A stretch of DNA of 44,551 nt from an uncultured Methanobrevibacter sp. (GTDB lineage Archaea; Methanobacteriota; Methanobacteria; Methanobacteriales; Methanobacteriaceae), in assembly GCF_900316895.1 (NCBI RefSeq), contig NZ_ONER01000007.1:1-44551 (forward strand). Direction: 5' to 3'. The position numbers and the translations under genes were made by a program. A model generated the notes under the pieces. The model searched no databases. It was not told the origin of the DNA and worked only from the letters and a program-made list of their open reading frames with translations. Below, piece by piece: positions 6,999 through 15,193 of the stretch (the first letter of the stretch is position 1; each line of letters opens with the position of its first letter).

Positions 6999-8744
6999 TT
7001 ATATAATGTCGCTTAAAAGTGACTCGGCAGGATCCATTCCCTGAGCACCAATCAACAAAATTATATCCTCTTCATCAGCTTTTTTATAGACTTCAGTTAG
7101 ACAGTCCTTCAAATTATCAAAATGAGTATATTTGATGTTGTTTTCATCTAGAGTATTGAAGAATACCTCTCTTTCATCATCTTCGACAAAATTCAAATCA
7201 TTTACAACATCATTGCTTGAAGATAAATACAATTCAATATCATCATTCATGGATTCTACCAGTGCATCGACATTCAATTGGTTGATTTCAACTCCCCTGG
7301 AACCTCTGATTGCACAGGCAACATGCAACTTCCGATTTTCGGGAAGGAGCTTGAGGGTTTCGGAGATTGTAGCCCTGATTCCGTCAGGGTTATGTGCAAA
7401 ATCATCATATATCAGCGGTTTGTCATTTAGCTTAGCAAATCTCCTGTTCAATGCCTTATATGTCTTAACGCCTTCGACTATTTTATCGATGCTGATTCTC
7501 AAAGAGATGCATGCACCAATAGCTGATAAAATGTTTTGAATGAAATGATTGCCTGTAAACGGCAGCTCATCAATTGTTAAGATAGGTTCATCTTTATAGA
7601 TAATTGCATCGCCGTCAAAGTACACCGCATTATCCTTATCAAGCTTGGACATTGATGTGAAAAACGGATTTGCAGCATCCAGTGACCTTACCCTTTCATC
7701 ATCATAATTCAGGACGGTGACTCCTTTTCCTATAGCTTCAGGAACCGCCTTAATCTCATTATAAACATCATCGATTGAGTTTACAAGACCGATATGGTCC
7801 ATAGCAATGTTTGTTATGACACCGACTGTCGGATTAACCGCCCTGCTCATCAGTGCAGCATGGTTTTCCATCAGTTTTCCCAGCCATCCCTGAACTTCAG
7901 ATACCTCAATAACCAAATAATCAATGTGGCTATTTTTTCTGACTTCATCTGAAATCAGTTTGGAAACCATAGGATCGATTAATGTATTGAATTCCGATTC
8001 GCTGTCAGTATTTGTCAACACATGAAAACCGGCATTATTCAAGATATGATAAATCAAGTGTGATGTTGTTGATTTTCCATTGGTTCCTGTTATAACAACA
8101 TTCTTGGAGAGTGGAGACTCGTTCTGTATGGTATGTGAAAGGGCAAATGCATTTGCAAGTTCAATCCTATCTGTGATAATCAATGGGAAATTCAATCTTT
8201 TCGCCGCTTCAATAGCTCCATCCTTTGGATTTTGTGTAATCAAGCATGCAATGTTTTTATTGAATGCCATTTCAATGCCTGTTGCGTTAATCCAATGCCT
8301 TATGACAATATCTCCGGTATGAGCATCATTTAAAAATGTGAATCTTCCTGTAAACCCATCGATTGAGAAAAATTCGTCATTGCCGACAATTCTTCCCTCA
8401 ACGGCACTCACCAAATCACAGATGTTTTCCAACTTTTCAGGCTTTGAAAGCCTTAATGCAAAATCACTTGCAGCATCAATGTCATCTATAATAATCATTG
8501 GAAAGTTTAATCTGTTTGCAGTTTCAATGGCTCCATCCCTAGGTTCGGGAGTAATCAGGCAGGCAATGTTTTGATTGAATGCCATTTCAACACCCACAGG
8601 GTCAACCCATTCCCTTATGACAATGTCTCCTGTGTGGGCGTCATGCAAAAAAGTGAATTTTCCAGTAAATCCGTCAATTGAGAAAAAATCATCATTTCCT
8701 ATAAGTTTTCCATTTAAAGAGTCAGCCAAATCTTGAATATCCAT
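6999..8744 (-). CDS. pseudomurein peptide ligase (pMur, MurE/F-like)
   Basis: The 581-residue protein is an ATP-dependent Mur-type amide ligase. From the corrected start, TGTNGKST (219-226) is the ATP loop, followed by a central domain with NIAMDHIGL and a C-terminal domain beginning near ALNRRF and YDDFAHNPDGIRATI. Homologues in pseudomurein-making methanogens add amino acids to the wall peptide. Ahead of the ATPase domain are two copies of one ~86-residue domain (12-97 and 117-202), each with FFSIDGFTG, DAHTGDIVIR and NFPxII. The frame from 8753 starts at a GTG inside GGTGAT; the ATG at 8744 is the real start. The next gene upstream is the MraY-like transferase, 14 bases away. Confidence 0.88.
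   Translation of the reverse strand: MDIQDLADSLNGKLIGNDDFFSIDGFTGKFTFLHDAHTGDIVIREWVDPVGVEMAFNQNIACLITPEPRDGAIETANRLNFPMIIIDDIDAASDFALRLSKPEKLENICDLVSAVEGRIVGNDEFFSIDGFTGRFTFLNDAHTGDIVIRHWINATGIEMAFNKNIACLITQNPKDGAIEAAKRLNFPLIITDRIELANAFALSHTIQNESPLSKNVVITGTNGKSTTSHLIYHILNNAGFHVLTNTDSESEFNTLIDPMVSKLISDEVRKNSHIDYLVIEVSEVQGWLGKLMENHAALMSRAVNPTVGVITNIAMDHIGLVNSIDDVYNEIKAVPEAIGKGVTVLNYDDERVRSLDAANPFFTSMSKLDKDNAVYFDGDAIIYKDEPILTIDELPFTGNHFIQNILSAIGACISLRISIDKIVEGVKTYKALNRRFAKLNDKPLIYDDFAHNPDGIRATISETLKLLPENRKLHVACAIRGSRGVEINQLNVDALVESMNDDIELYLSSSNDVVNDLNFVEDDEREVFFNTLDENNIKYTHFDNLKDCLTEVYKKADEEDIILLIGAQGMDPAESLLSDII
8139..8711 (-). repeat. tandem domain duplication inside the pMur ligase gene
   Basis: Codons 12-97 (8711-8454) and 117-202 (8396-8139) encode two copies of the same domain, offset by 105 codons. 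The proteins stay close (for example GNDDFFSIDGFTG against GNDEFFSIDGFTG), while the DNA differs at many third positions. The duplication is therefore not recent and both copies look to be under selection. Confidence 0.85.
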
Positions 8745-8758
8745 AAAAATCACCGAAA

Positions 8759-9829
8759 TTAGAATAAGTACATCTTAGCCAGTATGCCGATAATACATAA
8801 TAAAGCGGTAGCTCCCCAGTATGTCAAGATAATCTTTACTTCAGACATTCCATAATGGTTTAATGTATGGTGCAAAGGCTCTACAGGCAATTTGATAATA
8901 TGCGCCCTGTGCAATAGGCTTACAATAACTGAAACAATCGGTACTCCCAATGCAAGAACTCCGAAGTATGGAATGTCACATACCAGAACGGCAGCCGCAT
9001 AACCAGTACCCAATACAAATGATCCTGTATCTCCCATAAATATTGATGCAGGATACTTGTTGAATACCAAAAATCCTAAACATATTCCCGCCAGGATTAA
9101 AAATGGCGGAATGATTGTTGCAGGTCCGAAAAGATAACCGTAGACACAACATGAAATTGATGCGATTCCAACAATTCCTGCTGCAAGGCCGTCCATACCA
9201 TCAATAAGATTTACTGAATTGATACAGCCTAGAATTGCTATTACAACAACAGGAATGGCAAATATTCCTAAGGTAAATCCTCCCAATGTGGTCACAGCAC
9301 CTGTGAATGCCAAAAACATTCCTAAAACAATTTGGCAAATGATTTTTTCAAGTTCTTCAGGTTCTGTTTTGATTGGAACTTCACCTATCACTTCAACTTT
9401 GCCTTCCTTAAGCAGACCATCCACTTCAGCCTTTGCCTTTGGAGTTGCAACACGAACTTCCTCTCCTGGCTCAACATCCAATCTTCCTAAAGCAATTACT
9501 TCATCTGAAGTGTTTACAACAATTTTTTGAACTTCCTTGACCTTAAGACCAATCAAATCGTCAACTAATCCTACAATTCCTCCGGCAAGCATAATGAATG
9601 ATACGATTAATATTGGAGTATTCTGATAATATAGTGAAATAACAAAGGAAAGAGTAAATAAAAATGCTATTCCTCCCATTGTAGGAGTGCCGCTTTTATG
9701 TCTATGTTCACTAACTATAGGATTGTCAGCAATCCTTGCTTTCAATAATATTCTTTTAATATACCATGTGAAGAATATTGTAGCACATAATGTTATTAAA
9801 AAAAGAATTAACATATCTGTATTATTCAT
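8759..9829 (-). CDS. MraY-like phospho-sugar transferase of pseudomurein synthesis, with soluble insert
   Basis: This integral membrane protein belongs to the polyprenyl-phosphate N-acetylhexosamine-1-phosphate transferase superfamily, which starts lipid-linked wall precursor assembly. Motifs visible are KSGTPTMGG (45-53), the aspartate pair in GLVDD (87-91), NSVNLIDGMDGLAAG (204-218), MGDTGS (265-270) and the histidine motif PLHHTLNHYGMSE (328-340). Unlike textbook MraY it has a hydrophilic insert at about 97-160, between transmembrane segments. The insert is V, E and K rich, with strand-turn patterns (DVEPGEEVRV, EVDGLLKEG). Adjacent genes are the pMur ligase and an ATP-grasp ligase, as in other pseudomurein clusters. 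A separate AT-rich promoter region (9830-9911) precedes it. Confidence 0.88.
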   Translation of the reverse strand: MNNTDMLILFLITLCATIFFTWYIKRILLKARIADNPIVSEHRHKSGTPTMGGIAFLFTLSFVISLYYQNTPILIVSFIMLAGGIVGLVDDLIGLKVKEVQKIVVNTSDEVIALGRLDVEPGEEVRVATPKAKAEVDGLLKEGKVEVIGEVPIKTEPEELEKIICQIVLGMFLAFTGAVTTLGGFTLGIFAIPVVVIAILGCINSVNLIDGMDGLAAGIVGIASISCCVYGYLFGPATIIPPFLILAGICLGFLVFNKYPASIFMGDTGSFVLGTGYAAAVLVCDIPYFGVLALGVPIVSVIVSLLHRAHIIKLPVEPLHHTLNHYGMSEVKIILTYWGATALLCIIGILAKMYLF

Positions 9830-9911
9830 TATACCACACTATATCATATTTTATATCATTATAAATTATATTGATAATAGTATTTATAATTATAACTTAT
9901 AACACAGACTT

Positions 9912-11006
9912 TCAGATTAATTTTTCAACAAGATTTTCAAGTTCCTGTTTGGAGTTTGCCCTTGCAGTAACCCTCTGATAACCTTCGGGACCATGTACAA
10001 CGAAATCATTGACTTCAAATGATTTTACAGGTTCATTTGGTGAGGGACCCTGATAATTGCCTATTGGAATTTCTGTTGAATAGTAATATTGAAGCTTATC
10101 TGAAATATTGGATAAGCTGAACTCTCCAATAGCCATATTAACCAATTCACATAAAGAGTTTACTCCACATGTAGCAGTGGTTAGATATCTGGTACCGTTA
10201 GGTCTTGTATTAACTTCAATTGCATATAGCTGGTTGTTTTTTCTGGAATACATGAAATCCATTTCAAATATTCCATCTGAATCAAGATTTTTTGCCACCT
10301 TATAGGCAGTGTGCTGAACCAGGTTATTGTCCAGTCCTTCAACCATGCATGGACCGGTTTTTGTCTTATTCAACGGATGGGTTCCTTCAAGAGTGGTTTC
10401 GCCCTTATATATTGGAGGAAGTGCCACATATTCACCATTGAAACCTAAAACTTCAATGGATATTTCAGCTCCCTCTATGAACTCCTCACATAATGCCTGG
10501 TCAAATTCCTTGAAGTATTCCTCAACATCCTCTACTGATCGGGCAACCTTGATGTCCTTTCCGCCTTGTCCTTGGCCCTGCTTTAGGACAACAGGAAAAT
10601 CAAGGGTCAGCTCTTCAGGACAGTTCAATATCTGATAGTTTGGAGTGACGACACCAATTTCAGTATAAAATTCCTTGGTCCTGATTTTATCGGAAGTCAA
10701 TTCGACTGCCCTGACACCTGCAGCAACCACAGGAATATCATATTCCGCTTCAAGCTCCTCTTTCATGTGAGCCACATCAATCAATGGAGGGTCGATTCCA
10801 ATCAACGGAACGACTGCATCAACATTCTGCATCAATGCAACCTGTTTAGGTCCATCCATTCCACGCGGAACGATAAAAACCTGATCAGGCAAATCCAGAT
10901 TGATTGCCTCTTCATTAGATTCTGTTAAAATGCTTTCTATTCCTTTAGACCGTACATACCAGTCTAAATCATCATATAATCTTGAACCGATAAACAATAG
11001 TTTCAT
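9912..11006 (-). CDS. ATP-grasp ligase (carbamoyl-phosphate synthase-like) of the pseudomurein cluster
   Basis: The 364-residue protein has a pre-ATP-grasp Rossmann-like start (MKLLFIGSR), an ATP-binding loop in VVLKQGQGQGGKD (about 139-151), and a magnesium-binding segment ending IEVNTRPNGTR near residue 270. A small C-terminal domain may be mobile. CPS-like ATP-grasp proteins accompany pMur ligases and MraY-like enzymes in pseudomurein-making methanogens, where an amide- or carbamoyl-forming step is suspected. Its substrate is not shown by the sequence. The ATG overlaps the hycI stop by four bases, so it is the last gene of the nikR operon. The pMraY gene follows after an 82-base promoter-like gap. 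Confidence 0.82.
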   Translation of the reverse strand: MKLLFIGSRLYDDLDWYVRSKGIESILTESNEEAINLDLPDQVFIVPRGMDGPKQVALMQNVDAVVPLIGIDPPLIDVAHMKEELEAEYDIPVVAAGVRAVELTSDKIRTKEFYTEIGVVTPNYQILNCPEELTLDFPVVLKQGQGQGGKDIKVARSVEDVEEYFKEFDQALCEEFIEGAEISIEVLGFNGEYVALPPIYKGETTLEGTHPLNKTKTGPCMVEGLDNNLVQHTAYKVAKNLDSDGIFEMDFMYSRKNNQLYAIEVNTRPNGTRYLTTATCGVNSLCELVNMAIGEFSLSNISDKLQYYYSTEIPIGNYQGPSPNEPVKSFEVNDFVVHGPEGYQRVTARANSKQELENLVEKLI

Positions 11007-11485
11007 AATACTATTTCCTTTAAAGTTTCTATAAATTCATTAGCTGACTTTTCAACCTTTGGTGTTGGCTTTGCTCCCCAATCCATAGTTTCGGGTTCGA
11101 TGCCAACGAATATTATTCTGATTTCAGTGTCCTTTTCAAGGTATCTAACAAAGAATGACAGGGACATTGAATGAGTTGAAATGCCAATGTTTGCAAATTC
11201 GTTTTTATCCACTATTTTCATGTCTCCGGGATTTGAGTCCATTAAGCATGCATCAACAATTATCAGGTGAGTGGGATCTTCCTTTCTGATTTTTCCGGTG
11301 AAGTTTTCAGGCACGGTTCCCGCATCAATCAATAACAGGTTATTGTTTTCAATGTTTTCCTCTTGAAGCTTCCTTATGATGAACGGCCCTACACCATCAT
11401 CGCTTTTAAGCTCATTGCCTACTCCAAGTACAATCAGTTTTTTACAATCTGTCAAAAAATTGCTTAATTGAGATTCAAAGTCCAC
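11003..11485 (-). CDS. hycI: hydrogenase maturation protease, HycI family
   Basis: The 160-residue protein is an endopeptidase that trims the C-terminus of a [NiFe]-hydrogenase large subunit after nickel insertion. The family signature GVGNELKSDDGVGP (about 21-34) supplies the first metal-sensing aspartate, and IDAGTVPENF carries the second acidic site. The ISTHSMSLSFFVRYL segment carries the conserved histidine with the HycI-type spacing. Length is normal. It lies between a PRMT-like methyltransferase and the ATP-grasp gene, in an operon headed by nikR, so nickel regulation and nickel-enzyme maturation are physically linked. In a methanogen the likely client is the F420-reducing or another [NiFe] hydrogenase; which one is inference. 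Confidence 0.88.
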   Translation of the reverse strand: MDFESQLSNFLTDCKKLIVLGVGNELKSDDGVGPFIIRKLQEENIENNNLLLIDAGTVPENFTGKIRKEDPTHLIIVDACLMDSNPGDMKIVDKNEFANIGISTHSMSLSFFVRYLEKDTEIRIIFVGIEPETMDWGAKPTPKVEKSANEFIETLKEIVL

Positions 11486-11493
11486 ATTTTCAC

Positions 11494-12261
11494 CTATAGA
11501 TATCCAGTTTTTATGCTCTCAATCCCTTTTCCCATACTATATTTTATCTCAACATGTATAAAGTCATTTACATTTATTTGCCTTTCATCCAAAGGTATCA
11601 GTAATGGAGGATTTAACATGGGCAGGGGCCCTGCAATTATCTCATCGTTTAATTTGGTGTAAGTTGTGATTTTCAATCCGTTGAGCAGCCCATCTTTATT
11701 GGCTCTTAACTTAAAACCGGCTTCAAAATCAGGATTTATATCATCCAGAAAGTTGAATTGCGAATACACCATTTCCTCTGAAAGCACATCGTATTTCGCA
11801 CCTTCATCCCAGTGAATATGATGCCTTTGCATATTAACCAGCTCGACAGTGTTTATAATTCCCTGAGGTATGATTCTTCCACCATCCTTCAGGAATTTTT
11901 TTGCATAATTCAGGACGGGAATCTCCTCCTCATCAATTAGTGCAGTGTCAAGCATCTCGCAAACAATCATATCTGCCTTTTTTGTGAAATCATACTCCAA
12001 TACATCACTATTGATAACATGCACATTGTCAAAATTGGCCAAGTTTTCATCTGCACATTTGAATGCCTTTAAATCAGCCTCTATAGAGATTACTTCCTTA
12101 AACTTTGAACTTAAAAAATAGGATAAAACACCGCTTCCGCAACCCAAATCATATGCCAAATCAGTGTTTGAATCATATTGCTCAATAGCTTCATAAAAAA
12201 CAGCCAACCTGTCCGTATCCTTCAACAAGTCATGATGATATGGAGTGGTTTTGAATTTCAT
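11494..12261 (-). CDS. class I SAM methyltransferase resembling protein arginine methyltransferases
   Basis: Motif I reads YDLGCGSGVLSYFLS (about 37-51), and an acidic motif II follows in SIEAD. The stretch CEMLDTALIDEEEIPVLNYAKKFLKDGGRIIP (about 100-131) is laid out like the double-E loop of PRMTs, with glutamates flanking a short helix and then the GGxIIP strand. A C-terminal strand-rich half (about 140-255) fits the PRMT barrel domain better than a plain Rossmann methyltransferase. The substrate is unknown: it could be a protein arginine, or something related to hydrogenase or wall metabolism, given its position between nikR and hycI. Gaps to its neighbours are 23 and 8 bases, so it is cotranscribed. 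Confidence 0.7.
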   Translation of the reverse strand: MKFKTTPYHHDLLKDTDRLAVFYEAIEQYDSNTDLAYDLGCGSGVLSYFLSSKFKEVISIEADLKAFKCADENLANFDNVHVINSDVLEYDFTKKADMIVCEMLDTALIDEEEIPVLNYAKKFLKDGGRIIPQGIINTVELVNMQRHHIHWDEGAKYDVLSEEMVYSQFNFLDDINPDFEAGFKLRANKDGLLNGLKITTYTKLNDEIIAGPLPMLNPPLLIPLDERQINVNDFIHVEIKYSMGKGIESIKTGYL

Positions 12262-12284
12262 GTGAAAAAATAAAAGAAGAGAAG

Positions 12285-12734
12285 TTAGTGGGTGTGAGGA
12301 TGGTCATGTGAGTGACCAGGTTCCTTGAAATCTTCTCCATTTGCTGTACTTGTGAGTTTTACGTGTTCAACACCTTTAAGCCTCATTATTCTTTCGGTCA
12401 AATCACGAATTTCAGCAATATCTCCATTCACTACAACAATTTCCATACAGTATTTATCAGTCATGTGGATGTGCATACTGGTATTGATTTCATTTCTGAA
12501 GCTGTGTTGGATTTCTGCAAGGCTTTCCATGACTCCTGTGTAGTGGTGGTCGTATATGATTGTTATGATACCGATTCTTTCCCCTTCCATGGAATTCATC
12601 CATTGATATCTTACAATGTAATCTTGAAGTGCATCACGAATTCCTTTTGAACGAGACTGGTATCCTCTTTCCTTTAATACTTCATCAAAATCTGCTAGTA
12701 ATTTTTTAGGTAGTGACATACTTATTCTCATCAT
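12285..12734 (-). CDS. nikR: nickel-responsive transcriptional regulator NikR
   Basis: An N-terminal ribbon-helix-helix (RISMSLPKKLLADFDEVLKE, then SRSKGIRDAL) is joined to a C-terminal ACT-like nickel-binding domain. The latter carries the family ligands in the YDHHYTGV, HIHM and DKYCMEIVVV segments (three histidines and one cysteine). The last 15 residues form a histidine-rich tail (HSHDHPHTH) that may bind extra nickel. NikR represses nickel uptake genes when nickel is plentiful. It heads a run of four tightly spaced genes ending with the ATP-grasp ligase. The frame can be opened at 12743 (GTG), but the ATGs at 12734 or 12731 match the family start MMRISMSLP. No clear NikR palindrome was found near its own promoter. 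Confidence 0.92.
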   Translation of the reverse strand: MMRISMSLPKKLLADFDEVLKERGYQSRSKGIRDALQDYIVRYQWMNSMEGERIGIITIIYDHHYTGVMESLAEIQHSFRNEINTSMHIHMTDKYCMEIVVVNGDIAEIRDLTERIMRLKGVEHVKLTSTANGEDFKEPGHSHDHPHTH

Positions 12735-12850
12735 AAAAAACACATCATAATCTCAATAATTATATCAATATATAATTTTTAAGTTATATAAATATTATGA
12801 TTAAATTGGAAAATAATAATACTATGATATTAAAAAAAATGTAAAAAATA

Positions 12851-13318
12851 TTATTCAACAAGAAGGTAATATTCGCCGTCGTCTTTATTAATTGATTTTA
12901 GAAGCCCTTTGTTTTGAAGAGACAAAATTATATGGTACATCCTGAAATTACTGAGTTCCAAATCCCCATACAACAAATGACCCTCTAAGGTATATTTAGA
13001 AACAAGGTTTTTATCATCAACCAGCTCCTGAATCAGCTTATATGAATCCTTTTCCTTCTGATTCAATTCAAGCTCTTCCAGGTCTTTTTTGGAATTGACT
13101 GTATTGATTTCCTTTTCACTTTCAGATAAGTTTACCTTATTATCCTTAAAAATAACCAAATCCTTATCTTGAAGCTCCTCTAAAATGTGAACCAAATCAT
13201 ATTCATGAAATCCAAGTTCCTTTCTCAGTATACTGACTGGAACGCCCTCAGGATACTCTATATCATAAATTTTGATTTGGTTTAGAACAACTTCTTCATT
13301 ACGGGTAATATTAATCAT
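12851..13318 (-). CDS. winged-helix-like DNA-binding protein, unknown
   Basis: The 155-residue protein looks like two successive winged-helix domains. The first (about 1-65) contains VPVSILRKELGFHEYDLVHILEELQDKDLVIFKDNKV. The second (about 90-155) contains NLVSKYTLEGHLLYGDLELSNFRMYHIILSLQNKGLLKS and a terminal wing GEYYLLVE. A charged linker rich in E, K and N separates them. No effector domain is present, and I cannot assign it to a named family. It stands alone between the divergent-side nikR promoter and an unknown gene. It could be a local regulator, but nothing in the sequence shows its target. Confidence 0.6.
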   Translation of the reverse strand: MINITRNEEVVLNQIKIYDIEYPEGVPVSILRKELGFHEYDLVHILEELQDKDLVIFKDNKVNLSESEKEINTVNSKKDLEELELNQKEKDSYKLIQELVDDKNLVSKYTLEGHLLYGDLELSNFRMYHIILSLQNKGLLKSINKDDGEYYLLVE

Positions 13319-13374
13319 ATAATCAGCGAGCCAAATTGATATTAATAATTATAATTATAATAATACTTAAATAT

Positions 13375-14019
13375 TTAGGACAATTGCATTTCATTTTCAA
13401 GGGCTTTTGCTTCCTGCTTGTTTTTCTCAGCAACCTCTTCAGGAGTCAAATTGGAAGGCCTTGTGAAAAACAGCTCAATATCATTGACAACCTGACAGAT
13501 TGACATGTGGACAAGCTCCTTTAAGGCCAGGCTCTTTTCAACCCTATTCATGGACTCATCAGAGTAAATCCTGTCATGATCATTTTTATAGTCATTGCGT
13601 ATTTTTTCCGGATCCAAATCGTTTTGAAGCTGGGATTCATCATAATCCTCTGTAAGAAGTAAAAAGCTTATGAGTTCGTCTTTTTCATCGGTGAAATCAT
13701 TATCAGGATTGTCGATTACATCATAAAAATAGCCGCTTACAGACTGGAAAACATCACGTGAAACATTGCCGTTTATGATATTGTCAATGAACAGCTCGAA
13801 AGTGTTTGTTATGTAATACTTACCGTTTTCCTCATATGTGCTGAAAACAAGTTCATTTTCAATATTTGCCACATATTGAATTATGATAATGTCCTTTCCC
13901 TTTTCAAAGGATTTTACATCAAATTTTGAATTTTTTAACTTATAATCACTGTTGGTCTTTAAAGCATTTTCGACATTTTCAATGTCCTCTTTTGAAATCT
14001 CCATGAAATCTTCATTCAT
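13375..14019 (-). CDS. hypothetical acidic protein
   Basis: I do not recognise this 214-residue protein. It is acidic (many D and E), with alternating strand-like stretches in the first half (IIIIQYVANIENELVFSTYE, KYYITNTFELFIDNI) and helical segments in the second (RVEKSLALKELVHMSICQVVNDIELFF). There is no signal peptide or membrane helix. The ATG at 14019 is preceded by GAGGT with suitable spacing, which supports it as a real gene. It is divergent from the DUF2115 operon over a short AT-rich spacer (14020-14095). It may be a Methanobrevibacter-restricted cytoplasmic protein. Confidence 0.55.
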   Translation of the reverse strand: MNEDFMEISKEDIENVENALKTNSDYKLKNSKFDVKSFEKGKDIIIIQYVANIENELVFSTYEENGKYYITNTFELFIDNIINGNVSRDVFQSVSGYFYDVIDNPDNDFTDEKDELISFLLLTEDYDESQLQNDLDPEKIRNDYKNDHDRIYSDESMNRVEKSLALKELVHMSICQVVNDIELFFTRPSNLTPEEVAEKNKQEAKALENEMQLS

Positions 14020-14095
14020 ATTCTTACCTCATTACTAATAGTTATGTTGAAGTAATTAATAGTTTTTATTAATTATAACTTTTATAAATAAAATC

Positions 14096-14647
14096 ATGAT
14101 GCCGGAAGACATACTGGTGGAACTTGAAAAATTATCTGAAAATTCAGAAATCAGAAGATCACAGATAATGGAAATTCTGAAAAAATACGCACGCATCATA
14201 TCCGTCCAGGATTTAATGCTGGCCACAGCTTATATAAGAAAAGACGGAGAATACATTCAAGAGCAATATCGTGAAAAATACTTGGAAATCTATATAAAGT
14301 ATTTCATCATACGCATGAATGAAGTTAAAGAAAAAGAGGATTATACCGATGAGGCAATTGACAAAACTGCATTGAACGAATCCTTTCCGTTACTTAAAAG
14401 AACATTTGAAACTGAAAGAATGTCCAATGCAAAAGATGATAAATTACCGTTAATTTATGTCATTACCGCTCTTTACACAACATTTATTTTAGAGGAACCT
14501 ATCCATCCTGTTGGAAGTGAATTTCCAGGAAATCTATCTGTTGAAGAAATTGACGGCGATTATTTCTGTCCTGTGAAAGATAACCAGAAGGACAATCCTA
14601 ATGCGATTTGTCACTTATGTCTTGCCGAGCAAACCCCCGACATCTGA
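14096..14647 (+). CDS. DUF2115 / UPF0305 family protein
   Basis: The 183-residue protein is mostly helical and ends in a cysteine-bearing motif, FCPVKDNQKDNPNAICHLCLAEQTP. With its C-P-x-K start and CxxC, this is what I remember as the hallmark of the methanogen UPF0305/DUF2115 family. The cysteines (one in FCPVK, two in ICHLC) could bind a metal. No function is known to me. It opens a four-gene plus-strand operon with a LOG protein, an alkaline-phosphatase-like membrane protein and an unknown protein. A TATA-like tract (TTTATAAAT, about 14082) lies close to the ATG, and no Shine-Dalgarno is seen, so it may be translated from a leaderless or very short-leader mRNA. Confidence 0.75.
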   Translation: MMPEDILVELEKLSENSEIRRSQIMEILKKYARIISVQDLMLATAYIRKDGEYIQEQYREKYLEIYIKYFIIRMNEVKEKEDYTDEAIDKTALNESFPLLKRTFETERMSNAKDDKLPLIYVITALYTTFILEEPIHPVGSEFPGNLSVEEIDGDYFCPVKDNQKDNPNAICHLCLAEQTPDI

Positions 14648-14658
14648 GAGATGATGAT

Positions 14659-15189
14659 ATGAACATATGCCTTTATGGATCAGGAAGCAGAAAAATAGAC
14701 AAAAGTTATACTAATGAAGCTTATAAATTAGGCTGTAGAATGGCTGAGGAAGGCCATACCCTTGTTTTCGGAGGAGGAGATACCGGAATGATGGGTGCAT
14801 GTGCGAGAGGAGTTCATGACAATGACGGAAAATCCATCGGGATTGCACCCGAATGGATTGGAGATTTTGAACCGTTATGCACAGAATGCTCCAGATTTAT
14901 TTATGTAGATTCCATGGACGAAAGAAAACGGGAGTTCTTAAACAATTCAGATGCATTTATTATCTCCCCCGGAGGAATTGGAACTCTGGATGAATTCTTT
15001 GAGATTATAACACTTAAAAAACTAAAAAAGCATGATAATGAAATCATTGTGTTTAACATAAACAATTTCTATGACACAATGCTTCGCATGATTGACGAAA
15101 TGGGGCAAAAGGGTTTCCTATATAAACAGGAAGAAATCTTTAAAGTGGCCGAAGATATCGATGGAATTTTCAAAAATTTAAGAAAGTGA
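14659..15189 (+). CDS. LOG family protein (TIGR00725/TIGR00730-like)
   Basis: The 176-residue protein has a Rossmann-like fold with GSGSRKID near the start, a glycine loop VFGGGDTGMMGACARG, and the family-defining PGGIGTLDEFFE motif (about 105-116). LOG proteins include cytokinin-activating phosphoribohydrolases that cleave nucleoside monophosphates such as AMP. Many archaeal and bacterial members have not been tested. An earlier in-frame start exists at 14608, overlapping DUF2115. However, the ATG at 14659 is preceded by GAGATGATGAT and gives the canonical MNICLYGSGS beginning, so it was chosen. It starts 11 bases after DUF2115 ends and stops 4 bases before the next gene. Confidence 0.85.
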   Translation: MNICLYGSGSRKIDKSYTNEAYKLGCRMAEEGHTLVFGGGDTGMMGACARGVHDNDGKSIGIAPEWIGDFEPLCTECSRFIYVDSMDERKREFLNNSDAFIISPGGIGTLDEFFEIITLKKLKKHDNEIIVFNINNFYDTMLRMIDEMGQKGFLYKQEEIFKVAEDIDGIFKNLRK

Positions 15190-15193
15190 TTGG

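Noticed and set aside
12742..12806. ATCATAAT and ATTATGAT as a NikR operator near nikR
   Set aside because: The half-sites are about 55 bases apart, far more than the NikR spacing, and are simple AT-rich words.
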